49,588 nucleotides of DNA, from positions 1 to 49,588 of the forward strand of contig JAPYOP010000004.1 in NCBI GenBank assembly GCA_029938115.1, given 5' to 3'. The first letter of the stretch is position 1. The number at the start of each line of letters is the position of its first letter. Shown here in pieces: positions 1 through 9,762 of the stretch. The notes below the pieces were generated by a model. The model was not told where the DNA came from and ran no database searches. It worked only from the letters and a program-made list of their open reading frames with translations. The translations under genes and the position numbers were made by a program. The stretch is from Colwellia sp. Its GTDB lineage: Bacteria > Pseudomonadota > Gammaproteobacteria > Enterobacterales > Alteromonadaceae.

Positions 1-52
1 CGCGACCCCCGGCGTGACAGGCCGGTATTCTAACCAACTGAACTACCACTCC
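1..52 (-). tRNA. tRNA-Asp (GTC), 3' part cut off by the window edge
   Basis: Read on the minus strand, the sequence begins GGAGTGGTAGTTCAG and reaches the anticodon arm with the loop CTGTCAC, giving anticodon GTC. The D-arm and anticodon stem match bacterial tRNA-Asp closely. The T-arm and 3' acceptor strand lie beyond base 1. It follows tRNA-Val by 39 bases on the same strand and is most likely co-transcribed with it. Confidence 0.93.
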
Positions 53-91
53 GCAGTATTTACTTATCTAAGAGATTCATTTAATTAAAAA

Positions 92-167
92 TGGTGGACG
101 ATACTGGGCTTGAACCAGTGACCCCCGCCTTGTAAGGGCGGTGCTCTCCCAACTGAGCTAATCGTCC
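92..167 (-). tRNA. tRNA-Val (TAC), complete with encoded CCA
   Basis: A 76-base cloverleaf on the minus strand. Acceptor strands GGACGAT and ATCGTCC pair, followed by ACCA. The anticodon stem CCGCC/GGCGG encloses the loop CTTACAA, so the anticodon is TAC (valine). The T-arm CTGGTTCAAGCCCAG is normal. It is the first gene of a tRNA-Val/tRNA-Asp unit driven by the promoter immediately upstream. Confidence 0.95.
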
Positions 168-183
168 ATCTCTGTGGGGGCGT

Positions 184-211
184 ATTATAGGCAGATCCAA
201 AAAGCTGTCAA
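184..211 (-). promoter_or_regulatory. sigma-70 promoter of the tRNA-Val/tRNA-Asp unit
   Basis: On the minus strand a perfect TTGACA (206-211) is followed after 16 bases by a perfect TATAAT (184-189). A GC-rich discriminator (ACGCCCCC) lies just before the likely start. A GC-rich discriminator is typical of stringently controlled stable-RNA promoters; that regulation is inferred, the hexamers are seen. Confidence 0.88.
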
Positions 212-337
212 CATAAAAGCCACTAAATTTGCTAATTTTTTATAAATAAGTGATTGTTTGATTTATTTTTGTTCATAACGGCGCTTTTGTCTACGCTTAT
301 ACCGTTAAATAATAATTTAAATAACCACTTAAACTAC

Positions 338-1696
338 TTATGCATTTTTCTTTTTTCGCATAACAAAAAACAAAATAAGGGCAATAATAACAATAACGCC
401 ATTACCTACTGCTATCATTATCATTGTTTCGGTGTTTTTTTCATCCTCTAACTTTTGTTGATCTATTTTCGCCTGTTCAAGTTCAGCGGCTTTATCTGCT
501 AAAAACTTTTCAGCCTTGTCTACCATAACAGTTTGCTCTACGCCATCGTCACCTATAGTAGTTAACAAGATTTTGTTTGATAAACCTCTGACATTAAAAG
601 AGAACTCAGGCACAACCAAACGAAATTCACGACCAGATGTAGTTCGACCAAAGGCACTTACATTTACACGGTGGACACCTGGCTCAGTGTAAGGAATATC
701 TTCAATACGAATTTCAGCATTTTCTCTATTTTGAACACTCATAATTGAAAAAGGTCTCGTTTGCTTATCTGGAAAAGTTGTCTTTCCTTGGAAAACAAGA
801 CTCTTTGGGTCTACATTGGTTGGGTCAATAGTAAATATCAAACGATGAGGGGAGTCCTCTGTTTCTGACGTTTCAACTGAAATAGTAATTGGGGACTTAT
901 GTAATAAAATAGGCTTTTGACGAAGCTCTCTGGTTTCCATTGGTAATCTTATCAAAAAAACAGGTTGCCACTCACCCGCAGCAAAATCCAAAATAAACTC
1001 ACCGGTATAAAGACTATCCCCTGAATATTCATCAAGACCTTGACCGTCATCTCTAAAAGACGTTAATTTAAGTGCATCAGCACCAAAATTATCATAAGCA
1101 GAGTTGTTAGTACTGAAAAAATTAACATCTAGCTTAACTACATCTCTAAAATAGGCAATATCAATATTTTCATTGTCATTATAAAGTTTACCGACAACTT
1201 TTAACGTTTCTCCTGACAAGACAATTTCAGGTAAAGGGTCGACTGCAATTTTAACATCGGATACTACAAATATTTTACTTTCAGGCAAAATATCACCTAC
1301 CGCTTGCCATGGACCCACCATAGGTTTTTTTATTCTTATCATGTCAAAAGTACGATCATCATGCCATTGAACTTTTTCACGATCATAGTCATTAACACGC
1401 AGCTTTTCGCCGTTTGGTTGTATCAAAATTATAGGCTTACTGCCTCGTAATCGAAAGAAAATCAAAGTCACTTCTTCAAGCTTAGCGTCAATACGAAAGC
1501 GATTATCAAAATAAGGGATTTGATTAGTAATATTATCGGTTTGATAAAAGCCGATGTTATCTGTTACTAACGGTTTTTCGTCGTTAATTGCTACTTTGTT
1601 TTCTATTGAGTTTTCTTGTGAACTTTCTTGAGCACAGACAATACTAACGTTAACTAATAGAAGAAAACAAAATGCTAGTGATTTGGTAATTTCCAA
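338..1696 (-). CDS. TIGR03503-family exported protein with C-terminal membrane anchor
   Basis: A 452-residue protein of unknown function, resembling the gammaproteobacterial TIGR03503 family. It has an N-terminal signal peptide (residues 1-22, cleavage near VCAQ), a long beta-rich extracytoplasmic region, a short charged coiled stretch (about 395-425) and one C-terminal transmembrane helix (about 426-446) ending in RKKK. It is therefore probably a periplasmic domain tethered to the inner membrane. The start is TTG at 1696, inside the end of dnaQ (22-base overlap), preceded by a purine-rich GGGGGAG Shine-Dalgarno about 8 bases upstream. This implies translational coupling to dnaQ. The family name is recalled, not searched. 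Confidence 0.8.
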   Translation of the reverse strand: MEITKSLAFCFLLLVNVSIVCAQESSQENSIENKVAINDEKPLVTDNIGFYQTDNITNQIPYFDNRFRIDAKLEEVTLIFFRLRGSKPIILIQPNGEKLRVNDYDREKVQWHDDRTFDMIRIKKPMVGPWQAVGDILPESKIFVVSDVKIAVDPLPEIVLSGETLKVVGKLYNDNENIDIAYFRDVVKLDVNFFSTNNSAYDNFGADALKLTSFRDDGQGLDEYSGDSLYTGEFILDFAAGEWQPVFLIRLPMETRELRQKPILLHKSPITISVETSETEDSPHRLIFTIDPTNVDPKSLVFQGKTTFPDKQTRPFSIMSVQNRENAEIRIEDIPYTEPGVHRVNVSAFGRTTSGREFRLVVPEFSFNVRGLSNKILLTTIGDDGVEQTVMVDKAEKFLADKAAELEQAKIDQQKLEDEKNTETMIMIAVGNGVIVIIALILFFVMRKKKNA

Positions 1697-2475
1697 AGTG
1701 GCTCTCCCCCTTTTTGTTTAACAACTGACAATCTTTCTTTATGTGCTTCTATTTCATCGGCAGAAGCAGCAATAATCTTTAGTTTTTCCCGTGTATTATT
1801 TAAACGCCTGATAGCATTTGCATCACCGCTACTATTATCACCAACAGATAAATTAAATGTTGATTGCTTGCGAGTCATTTCAATATAAACAAAAGCAAGT
1901 AACTGAGCATCAATTAAAGCACCGTGATAAGTACGGTCGACTAACTTATCTACTTTATAAAATCGAGCTAAATAATCTAACGTTTTTGGTGAGCCAAACT
2001 CATCTTTTGACGTTTTTAAGGTATCGAGAACAGTACAAATATCTTCAGTCATCGGTACTTTATTGCGAGAGCGCTCTGCAAAATTTAATAATGAAAATTC
2101 ATGATTCATAAAGCCAACATCAAATTTGGCATTATGAATAACAAGCTCACCACCACGAATAAACTCAATAAACTCATCAACAACTTGTGAAAAAATAGGT
2201 TTGTCGTCTAAAAACTCATTCGTTAAACCATGAATATTAATAACCTCTTGCTCCATTTGAAACACTTGACCTCGGGAGTCTAGTGGTTTGATGTAAGCAT
2301 GATAAGTTCGCCCTGTTAATTGTCGGTTGACCATTTCAACACAACCAATTTCAACAATACGATGCCCTTCTCTAGGGTTTATACCTGTTGTTTCTGTATC
2401 AAGAATAATTAATCGTTCATCTTGATTAATCTCTGGCTTACTTTGGTTTTCACTCGGGTTATTACTTACATTCAC
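1675..2475 (-). CDS. dnaQ: DNA polymerase III epsilon subunit (3'-5' proofreading exonuclease)
   Basis: A 266-residue DEDDh exonuclease that proofreads for the replicative polymerase. ExoI motif DTETTG sits at residues 26-31, then the NxxFD motif VIHNAKFDVGF, and the late HGALIDAQ that holds the catalytic His and Asp. The C-terminus GGEPLW resembles the polymerase alpha-binding tail of the E. coli protein. It is about 20 residues longer at the N-terminus than E. coli DnaQ (243 residues) because the only usable start is GTG at 2475 (AGAGA upstream). It lies in a minus-strand run with DUF599, DUF2919 and TIGR03503 genes, not opposite rnhA as in E. coli. Confidence 0.95.
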   Translation of the reverse strand: MNVSNNPSENQSKPEINQDERLIILDTETTGINPREGHRIVEIGCVEMVNRQLTGRTYHAYIKPLDSRGQVFQMEQEVINIHGLTNEFLDDKPIFSQVVDEFIEFIRGGELVIHNAKFDVGFMNHEFSLLNFAERSRNKVPMTEDICTVLDTLKTSKDEFGSPKTLDYLARFYKVDKLVDRTYHGALIDAQLLAFVYIEMTRKQSTFNLSVGDNSSGDANAIRRLNNTREKLKIIAASADEIEAHKERLSVVKQKGGEPLWKLPNH

Positions 2476-2532
2476 TTTTAATATCTCTATTGGGCTTCGT
2501 TTATCTTTTATTATTAAGCATCGGGTTAAACA

Positions 2533-3033
2533 TTATTCTTCTGGTATTTTCTGTGGGAATTCTTCCAAGTTTATTTTAAATCGTTCACTGTTGTAACATA
2601 AAAACATCAAAGTAATACTTATCATAGCTTGCATAACAAGCCACTCTAATGACAATAACTGCCAAATAAAATAACCTATCGCATGAGTTAGTAGATCAAA
2701 TAATAATGCAGTGATTAAAATTGTTCGACACTTTATCCAACTAACTTGCACCCAATTAGCGGCTCCTGGTCTGCGCAAACTAATAATTAGCACAACAAAC
2801 AAGCCAATAGCACCTGAAACTAAACTTAAATAAAACAATGATGTTTCTGGGTATATCCAAGAAATTATACTGACCCTATCTCGCATGTTAGTGACCGACA
2901 GAAGCCAAACAATATATCCACGTAATACAAATAATAGTACAAGATAAAAACGTTTAGACAACTTCAGACAATCGTAACTATCAAAATCACCTACAGAGTA
3001 GTGTTGATATTTTTTCTGGTGACTTTTATTCAC
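2533..3033 (-). CDS. DUF2919-like inner membrane protein
   Basis: A 166-residue polytopic membrane protein with about four hydrophobic segments (roughly residues 28-48, 65-85, 103-125 and 130-148). The motif WIYPE before a membrane helix and the overall size resemble the DUF2919 (YfeZ) family, whose function is unknown. The GTG start at 3033 overlaps the stop of the upstream DUF599 gene by four bases (GTGA), so the two are translationally coupled. Family assignment is by recognition only. Confidence 0.65.
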   Translation of the reverse strand: MNKSHQKKYQHYSVGDFDSYDCLKLSKRFYLVLLFVLRGYIVWLLSVTNMRDRVSIISWIYPETSLFYLSLVSGAIGLFVVLIISLRRPGAANWVQVSWIKCRTILITALLFDLLTHAIGYFIWQLLSLEWLVMQAMISITLMFLCYNSERFKINLEEFPQKIPEE

Positions 3034-3764
3034 TCAGTATTACTACGACGCAATTTAGATTCACGCTCAAGCTGCAAATATTCTTGCCCGGCCGTAATAG
3101 CTTTAACCGTTTTAGATTTAAACTCTCGAGTATATAAAGTATATACAACCCAAATACTCATCAAAATAAGCAACGATGGATGAAAAAACCAGCACATAGC
3201 CGCTAAAGCAAAGTAATAAGACCGTAATCCATAGTTATAAGAGTGAGCAGCTTGGTCTTGTACTATCGCCATTTGCTTAGCATATGCTTTTAAATTTTTA
3301 TTCAAACCGGAAGTATCTATCGGTGCTGCACCTATCATTACATTAACAAAGCCATATTGGCGCATAGACCAAGTAAATTGGAAGAAAGAGATAACAAAAA
3401 TAAAAGCTAACAAAATTAGTTTGAGTTGAATAGTTAAGTAACTAGCATGGTCTGCATATGGCATTGATGAAATAACGACTTCTAGTGTGTCTATTTTTGC
3501 AAAAAGCGTTAAGATACCCGCTAAAATTAATAAGGTACTTGAAGCAAAAAAAGCAATGTTTCGCTCTAAATTAGATAGAAGAGCCGCCTCACTCACTCTT
3601 ATTTCTCGAGTAATCGTTTCATACATCCAATGAATTCTATGCTGATGCAAACTGCGCGCTATGCAATCAGTATCTTTTGCCTTTTTACGAGCAAACCAAG
3701 TATAACCAGACCAAGAAACAAAAAAGGTTAATAAAGCAAAAATATCAATTATTGATAAGGGCAT
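3030..3764 (-). CDS. DUF599 family membrane protein
   Basis: A 244-residue integral membrane protein with four main hydrophobic segments (about 5-25, 71-92, 112-134 and 186-212). The pattern WxGYTWFARKKA near the start, the central RNIAFFASSTLLILAG stretch and the QFTWSMRQYGFVN motif are typical of DUF599. No function is established for the family. It is the first gene of the minus-strand run leading to dnaQ, and is divergent from the DUF5916-type gene across a 206-base gap. Confidence 0.85.
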   Translation of the reverse strand: MPLSIIDIFALLTFFVSWSGYTWFARKKAKDTDCIARSLHQHRIHWMYETITREIRVSEAALLSNLERNIAFFASSTLLILAGILTLFAKIDTLEVVISSMPYADHASYLTIQLKLILLAFIFVISFFQFTWSMRQYGFVNVMIGAAPIDTSGLNKNLKAYAKQMAIVQDQAAHSYNYGLRSYYFALAAMCWFFHPSLLILMSIWVVYTLYTREFKSKTVKAITAGQEYLQLERESKLRRSNTE

Positions 3765-3970
3765 ATGAAAACTCGTAGGGTAGAAAAATAAAACTAACTT
3801 GGCAATATTAACGGGTTAACTAAAGACTGCAACACAATATCAGAGATAATTTACCTTTCAACAGAAATAAACATCAACTTGTCTATTTTACTTTGACTTC
3901 ATCGCTATCTTCGAACAGGATAATGCGCAGCAATCCAGTTGTATCATCTTTATTTATTACAGGTTATTGA

Positions 3971-6352
3971 ATGTATTCTTGGCGTAATTTTTTCATCAAA
4001 CTCTTTTTATTGAACACTTTTTTATATTTACCCTCTGCTTATAGTCAAAATATTGCTATTCCCCGTATACAAGGTGAAATATCTATTGATGCAAATTTAG
4101 ATGATCCTCAATGGCTGCAAGCAAAAAAAGTTACCTTGAATATCGTTACACGCCCCTATGACAATACACCGAGCCCTGTCGATACTCAGGCCTTATTAGT
4201 AGAAAATGGCCAAATTCTTTATATTGCTTTTATTGCCAAAGATCCTAACCCAAGTGAAATACGAGCTTTCTTAAAAGACCGTGATAGAAGTTGGGGAGAT
4301 GACTTAGTAGGTGTCAAACTTGATACCTACAATGACCAACGAACAGCATATCGTTTTTTATCTAATCCTTTAGGTGTTCAAATCGATGGGATAGAAAGTG
4401 AAGTAACTAAAAAAGAAAGTGACTCTTGGGACGGTATCTGGCAAAGCGCTGGAAAAGTGACCCAGGATGGCTATATTGTTGAAATGGCTCTACCACTTCG
4501 AATGCTTAACTTTGATGAAAGCAAAAGTATGCAAAGTTGGGGCATAGAATTAATGCGCTTTTATCCTAGATCACAACTTCTGCGTTTATCAAATTTACCG
4601 ATTGATCGTGGTAATAGCTGCGAGCTTTGTCAATTAGCAACAGCGACAGGCTTTGAAGGAGCAAAACAAGGTAACAATTTAACAATAACACCAGCCTTAG
4701 TTGCAACGGCTGTTGACGAGTTTGATGATGCAAGTATTGATAACAATAACTGGCAACGAGAAACTAATGTTGAACCAAGCTTAGACATTCGTTGGGGAAT
4801 AACCCCTGATTTACTAATAAACGCAACAATTAACCCTGATTTCTCAACAGTAGAAACTGATAGCGCCCGTTTAAATATTAATAATAACTTTGCCTTATTT
4901 TTTGATGAAAAAAGACCCTTCTTTTTAGACAATCAAGACTATTTCGATTCAAATTATAATCTTGTTTATACCCGAAATATTAATGCACCAAATTATGGAG
5001 CAAAACTTACCGGGCGCCATAAAGATCACTCATTTGGTTTTTTTGTAACTGACGATACTGACACCAACATACTAATTCCGGGCAACCGAGCATCAACCAT
5101 AGCGACTATTGATGCCGAGTCACAAGCAGCCGCTATACGATATCGTAATAATTTTAATGAGAATATTACCTTTGGCTGGCTGAGTACACTACGAACAAGT
5201 GATGACTATGAAAACAGTGTTCACAGTTTTGGCGCAAGATTTAGACTATCAACCGAAGATGTTTTTAAATTTCAAACGCTTTTCTCTAAAACTCAATATC
5301 CCGATGATCTTTTTGAGCAGTTTTGTGATAGCGATAATATTGATGATTGTAATGATCCTGACAATAATAGTGATTGCGATTTAAATGGATGTGATTACAG
5401 TGAGCCTTTATTACGTACATTAAATTCAGAGCCTTTTACAGGTAACGCTTTTAAAGCAGGCTATTACCACACCGACAGTACTTGGCATTACTTTGCAAGA
5501 CATGAGCAGCAGAATCAAGGCTTTCGTGGTGACTTAGGTTATATTCCCCGAGTTGATTTTAAGAAGAGTACCGTTGGTGGTAACCGTAAATGGTATGCAG
5601 AGCAAAACCGGTGGTGGACTCAATTGAAAATACACTCAGATTGGGATATTACACACAATGATAATGGTGAATTAATTGAAGAAGAATTAGATATTAGTGC
5701 GCATTTAAATGCTAGCTACGACTCTTATTTCAGACTCTCATATTCTATTAGAGATAAAGTCGGTAGCAGGTTAGATAAAAGCTCTCTAGCCATTGACGGT
5801 AATACCACACTCTTTAAAGAAAACAACATATCATTATTTTCCGAAATAAAGCCCACTTTAGGTTTGCAATTAAAAACATATTTCTCTTATGGTGACACCA
5901 TAGATTTTAACAATAACCGTATTGGCAAGCGAAGACAGTTTGTGCCAACTATAAAATGGAATATAAACAAACATATCGAAGTTACATTAAAACATACCTT
6001 TAGACGACTTGACGCTGACAATCCTAAAATGGATAACGACAAAGTATTCATCGCTCGCCTTACTGACTTTCGTGCCACCTATCAATTTAATATTTTAAGC
6101 TTCTTAAGATTAAGTGTTATTTACAATAATACCCATAGAAACCCTGAGAATTATTTATATAGTGACCCTGAAGATATCGATAGGATCAGTAAAGATTTTT
6201 CAACTGAGTTACTGTACGCCTACAAAATAAACCCGCAAACCGTATTCTACCTAGGTTACTCAGAACATCAGCTAAGTGAGGTAAGTTTTAGCGATTTAAC
6301 AGCAGATACTCGTAGTGCCTTTATGAAGTTCAGCTACGCTTGGATAAAGTAA
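3971..6352 (+). CDS. CBM9-like / DUF5916-like outer-membrane protein, copy 1
   Basis: A 793-residue exported protein. A signal peptide (residues 1-26, cleavage near AYSQ) precedes a CBM9-like beta-sandwich (about 30-215) starting IQGEISIDANLDDPQW. This is followed by a long DUF5916-type region rich in alternating beta strands that is probably an outer-membrane barrel. The motif NPDFSTVETDSARLN followed by FFDEKRPFFLDN is a family hallmark. A CxxC pair (C217, C220) is shared with the paralogue downstream. Unlike the paralogue, it carries an acidic Cys-rich insertion at about residues 450-478 (FCDSDNIDDCNDPDNNSDCD). Carbohydrate or glycoconjugate handling is suggested only by the CBM9 fold. Confidence 0.8.
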   Translation: MYSWRNFFIKLFLLNTFLYLPSAYSQNIAIPRIQGEISIDANLDDPQWLQAKKVTLNIVTRPYDNTPSPVDTQALLVENGQILYIAFIAKDPNPSEIRAFLKDRDRSWGDDLVGVKLDTYNDQRTAYRFLSNPLGVQIDGIESEVTKKESDSWDGIWQSAGKVTQDGYIVEMALPLRMLNFDESKSMQSWGIELMRFYPRSQLLRLSNLPIDRGNSCELCQLATATGFEGAKQGNNLTITPALVATAVDEFDDASIDNNNWQRETNVEPSLDIRWGITPDLLINATINPDFSTVETDSARLNINNNFALFFDEKRPFFLDNQDYFDSNYNLVYTRNINAPNYGAKLTGRHKDHSFGFFVTDDTDTNILIPGNRASTIATIDAESQAAAIRYRNNFNENITFGWLSTLRTSDDYENSVHSFGARFRLSTEDVFKFQTLFSKTQYPDDLFEQFCDSDNIDDCNDPDNNSDCDLNGCDYSEPLLRTLNSEPFTGNAFKAGYYHTDSTWHYFARHEQQNQGFRGDLGYIPRVDFKKSTVGGNRKWYAEQNRWWTQLKIHSDWDITHNDNGELIEEELDISAHLNASYDSYFRLSYSIRDKVGSRLDKSSLAIDGNTTLFKENNISLFSEIKPTLGLQLKTYFSYGDTIDFNNNRIGKRRQFVPTIKWNINKHIEVTLKHTFRRLDADNPKMDNDKVFIARLTDFRATYQFNILSFLRLSVIYNNTHRNPENYLYSDPEDIDRISKDFSTELLYAYKINPQTVFYLGYSEHQLSEVSFSDLTADTRSAFMKFSYAWIK

Positions 6353-6402
6353 ATATCTTGTAATAAATCCTGTAAATTCACAGTCATATAAGATGGATAA
6401 AT

Positions 6403-6429
6403 ACACAATATAAAAAGTAAATATTGTGT
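6403..6429. repeat. perfect 9-bp inverted repeat between the two DUF5916-type genes
   Basis: ACACAATAT (6403-6411) and ATATTGTGT (6421-6429) flank a 9-base loop, 50 bases after the first gene's stop. There is no T-tract after it on either strand, so it is a possible hairpin or operator, not a typical intrinsic terminator. Confidence 0.5.
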
Positions 6430-6496
6430 TAACGGTTGGAATTTGTAACAATTCATTTCAAATTTGTACAGTCTTTTTAAACAGGCTGATAATAAT

Positions 6497-6516
6497 AAAA
6501 CTCATCAAAGAGTTTT
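6497..6516. repeat. 7-bp inverted repeat upstream of the second DUF5916-type gene
   Basis: AAAACTC (6497-6503) and GAGTTTT (6510-6516) are separated by 6 bases, 45 bases before the next start codon. A third AAAACTC follows at about 6524-6530. It could be a regulator site or a 5'-UTR hairpin; the role is not known. Confidence 0.35.
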
Positions 6517-6560
6517 AAAACGCAAAACTCTTATAATAACTATAAATTTACGGATGATGT

Positions 6561-8867
6561 ATGCAAAAGCTAAGTTGTAATAACTTATTTGTGCTTTTTA
6601 TTGCTTGTTTACTGGTATCAACCATTTCAGTTGCTCAAACAAGCAGTGCACCCACATTAAAAACAACAGTAATACTAGAGCCATTAAACATTCCCTATAG
6701 TAAAGGTGAAATAACCCTAGACGGTGAATTAGATGAAGAGCTTTGGTCAAAAGCATTAGTTGTAGATCTTAACCTTGTTAATAACCCTTGGGACAATTTA
6801 CCTAGCCCGATTAAAACAACAGCAAAAATTATAGAAAATGGTGAGTTTCTTTATGTTTCATTTATAGCATCAGATCCTGAGCCTGAAAAAATCCAAGGGT
6901 TTTTAACTGATCGTGACAATGCATGGTTCCATGATCTTGTCGGCATTAAACTCGATACCCATAACAATCGCCGCTTAAACTATGAGTTTTTTGTAAACCC
7001 GTATGGTGTGCAAAATGATGCCACTTTTAATGAAATAACCGGTAGAGCGAATAGCTCTTGGGACGGTATTTGGTATTCATTTGGTAAAAAAACTAATGCA
7101 GGTTATCAAGTTGAGATCGCCATTCCTTATAATATTTTAAATTTTAAAAGTGACGGCCAAGAAAAGAAATGGGCTATTGAGCTAGTACGAACTTACCCTA
7201 GAGATACAAGATTACGTATATCTCATGTGCCAATAAATAGAGATAATCCTTGTTGGCTTTGTCAATACCCTGAAGCTATTGGTTTTGAACATGCTCAAGT
7301 GGGTCAAAATTTAAGACTAACACCAACACTTACCGCAAGCAGAAATGAATCTCGTGATGTTTACGCTAGTAATAATGATGCTGCAGGTAATTGGACTACT
7401 GAAGATGATATTGAAGCTGGTCTTGATTTACGTTGGGGCATAAATGCTAATAACTTATTGAATGCAACATTAAACCCTGATTTTTCGGCTGTAGAAAGTG
7501 ATAGTGCCCAGCTCAGTGTCAATACAAACTTCTCATTGTTTTACGAAGAAAAACGCGCCTTTTTTCTAGATAATAGTGATTATTTTAGCAGCGATTTTAA
7601 CTTAGTGTATACGCGTAATATTGCTGACCCTGATTATGGCGCTAAACTCACCGGCCGTACTGACAAGCACAGCTATGGTGTATTTACTACCAATGATACT
7701 AAAACGAACATTCTACTGCCAGGCAATTTAAGTTCAGATATAGCAACACTAGATAAAGAGAGCAATTCAAATGCACTACGTTATCGCTATGACTACGATG
7801 AAGATTTAACGGTAGGCACCATTGCAACATTACGCAGTGCAGATGATTATCACAACTATGTTGTCGGTATTGATGCTCGTTATCGTATATCTGAATCAAA
7901 TGCGATTAAAGCACAAGTATTAAACTCTGATACCTTATACCCTGATGAAATCAGTGAACGCTTCAACCCGAGTAATGACAACTTTACCGATCAAGCTTTT
8001 AAGCTTAATTTCAACCATAATTCAGAATATTGGCTACTAGACTTAGACCATCAATCTATCGGTGCTAACTTTAGAGCTGACTTAGGTTTTATGCCAAAAG
8101 CCGACATAAAAACCAACACTGTTTTCCTAAAAAGAGCTTTTTACTCTGAACAAGACAGTAATTGGCAAGAAGCAGGGATTGCAGGAAAGTGGAATATAAT
8201 ACATAACACTAACAATGAACTTATAGAGCGCGAGTTTATTGCTAGTTTCAATATTGATGGTCCGTTGCAATCACAACTTGAAATAGGCTTAGTTCATGGC
8301 GAAAAAGTAGGACTTCGTTATGACGATACAATTACCGATATTGATGATAACACTACTTTATTTAATGAAGACCAATTTAGATTGTTTAGCAGTGCAAATT
8401 TAAATAATCGTACCTATGTATCACTTGATTTTACCGCTGGTGATAAAATTGATTATTCAAATGATCGCTTAGGTGATTTAGTACAAGTTACTGGCAATAT
8501 TACTGTTTTTATTACTGACCATTTAGAATTTGATTTTTATCAAACCTATAGCAAGTTAGATGCTAAAGATGATAATGGTTTAGATACAAATGTTTATATC
8601 GCTAATATCTCTGAACTACGTTTATCCTACCAATTTGATGTCCGCAGTTATTTAAAATTAAGTGTCGTTTACAGCGATGTTGATAGAAATTTAGGTGATA
8701 AAAATCAAGATTTAGCCACTCAATTGATCTACGCTTATAAAATAAATCCCCAAACAGTGTTTTTCTTAGGGTATTCAGATTATAGCTTTCAAGATAATGA
8801 CTTAACGAAATTAGAGCGAAGCGATAGAACTTTTTTCACTAAAATCAGCTACGCCTGGGCGCCATAA
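6561..8867 (+). CDS. CBM9-like / DUF5916-like outer-membrane protein, copy 2
   Basis: A 768-residue paralogue of the preceding gene. It has a signal peptide (residues 1-25, cleavage near SVAQ), a CBM9-like domain starting KGEITLDGELDEELW (about 50-245), and the DUF5916-type barrel region with NPDFSAVESDSAQL and FYEEKRAFFLDN. The CxxC of copy 1 is present as NPCWLCQ. The acidic Cys-rich insert of copy 1 is absent. Both end in an aromatic strand (SYAW plus two residues), as expected for a barrel. The 208-base gap suggests a separate promoter. Substrate unknown. Confidence 0.8.
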   Translation: MQKLSCNNLFVLFIACLLVSTISVAQTSSAPTLKTTVILEPLNIPYSKGEITLDGELDEELWSKALVVDLNLVNNPWDNLPSPIKTTAKIIENGEFLYVSFIASDPEPEKIQGFLTDRDNAWFHDLVGIKLDTHNNRRLNYEFFVNPYGVQNDATFNEITGRANSSWDGIWYSFGKKTNAGYQVEIAIPYNILNFKSDGQEKKWAIELVRTYPRDTRLRISHVPINRDNPCWLCQYPEAIGFEHAQVGQNLRLTPTLTASRNESRDVYASNNDAAGNWTTEDDIEAGLDLRWGINANNLLNATLNPDFSAVESDSAQLSVNTNFSLFYEEKRAFFLDNSDYFSSDFNLVYTRNIADPDYGAKLTGRTDKHSYGVFTTNDTKTNILLPGNLSSDIATLDKESNSNALRYRYDYDEDLTVGTIATLRSADDYHNYVVGIDARYRISESNAIKAQVLNSDTLYPDEISERFNPSNDNFTDQAFKLNFNHNSEYWLLDLDHQSIGANFRADLGFMPKADIKTNTVFLKRAFYSEQDSNWQEAGIAGKWNIIHNTNNELIEREFIASFNIDGPLQSQLEIGLVHGEKVGLRYDDTITDIDDNTTLFNEDQFRLFSSANLNNRTYVSLDFTAGDKIDYSNDRLGDLVQVTGNITVFITDHLEFDFYQTYSKLDAKDDNGLDTNVYIANISELRLSYQFDVRSYLKLSVVYSDVDRNLGDKNQDLATQLIYAYKINPQTVFFLGYSDYSFQDNDLTKLERSDRTFFTKISYAWAP

Positions 8868-8898
8868 ATAGACTAAACATGTAGCAGTTCAATGCAAT

Positions 8899-9711
8899 TT
8901 ATTTTTGCCGCTGCATTAGTGAACTAACATCAAGCACATTAACATCTTGCTGCCATAGTTCACTGATAGATTTAGTTGTTTTTTCAACCTCTGCACTCGT
9001 CCAAAACTCAACGGTGCCATTTGTGCTTCCTGTTTTGTTTAAATCAAGACTATGCAATCTTCTTTTTACTTCCATTGCAACGGGAGGCGCCGTATCAATA
9101 ACACCAACCTCATTGCCAACCACCTCTTTAATAATTGTTTTTAGAAATGAGAAGTGGGTACAACCAAGCACTATCTGATCACAACCTTGAGCTAATAGCG
9201 GGCTAATATATTGCTTGGTGACTTCATTTGCCCGCTCACCATAAAGTTCAAGGCTCTCCACTAAAGAAACAAATTCGGGGCAAGCTTTGGTTTCTATTTT
9301 TACTTTTTTCGAGTAATTCTCCTTAAGTAAAACAAAAGACTCACTTGTCAACGTTTGCTGTGTTGCAAGAACACCTATAACACCTGTTTTTGTTTGCAAA
9401 GCCGCAGGCTTTATAGCCGGTTCAACGCCAACAATTGGAATATGTAACTTTGAGCGTAGATTATTTATTGAGTTGACAGTAGCGGTATTGCAAGCCATCA
9501 CAACAATTTTACAATTCTGATTAATCAAAAAGTTAGTAATATCTTCTGCTCTTTGATTAATTGTATCTTTTGATTTATTTCCATAGGGTGAAAATTTCAC
9601 ATCTGCGAAATAAACTAAATTTTCGGTAGGAAGAATGAGTTTGATCGCTCGAGCAATTGATAGTCCTCCTACTCCAGAATCGAATATTCCTATTGATTTT
9701 TGTTTATTCAT
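8899..9711 (-). CDS. murI: glutamate racemase
   Basis: A 270-residue cytoplasmic enzyme converting L-glutamate to D-glutamate for peptidoglycan precursors, independent of cofactor. The N-terminal IFDSGVGG (Asp11, Ser12), the first catalytic cysteine in MACNTATVN (Cys74) and the second in LGCTHF (Cys184, His186) are all present. Length is normal for the family. It is convergent with the DUF5916-type gene (31-base gap), and lies 51 bases downstream of the RDD gene, so it may be the last gene of the AAA+/VWA/RDD transcript. Confidence 0.96.
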   Translation of the reverse strand: MNKQKSIGIFDSGVGGLSIARAIKLILPTENLVYFADVKFSPYGNKSKDTINQRAEDITNFLINQNCKIVVMACNTATVNSINNLRSKLHIPIVGVEPAIKPAALQTKTGVIGVLATQQTLTSESFVLLKENYSKKVKIETKACPEFVSLVESLELYGERANEVTKQYISPLLAQGCDQIVLGCTHFSFLKTIIKEVVGNEVGVIDTAPPVAMEVKRRLHSLDLNKTGSTNGTVEFWTSAEVEKTTKSISELWQQDVNVLDVSSLMQRQK

Positions 9712-9762
9712 TGTTATTTCTATTAAAACCTATTTTACAGTTCATAACTGCCTAATTGCTAA

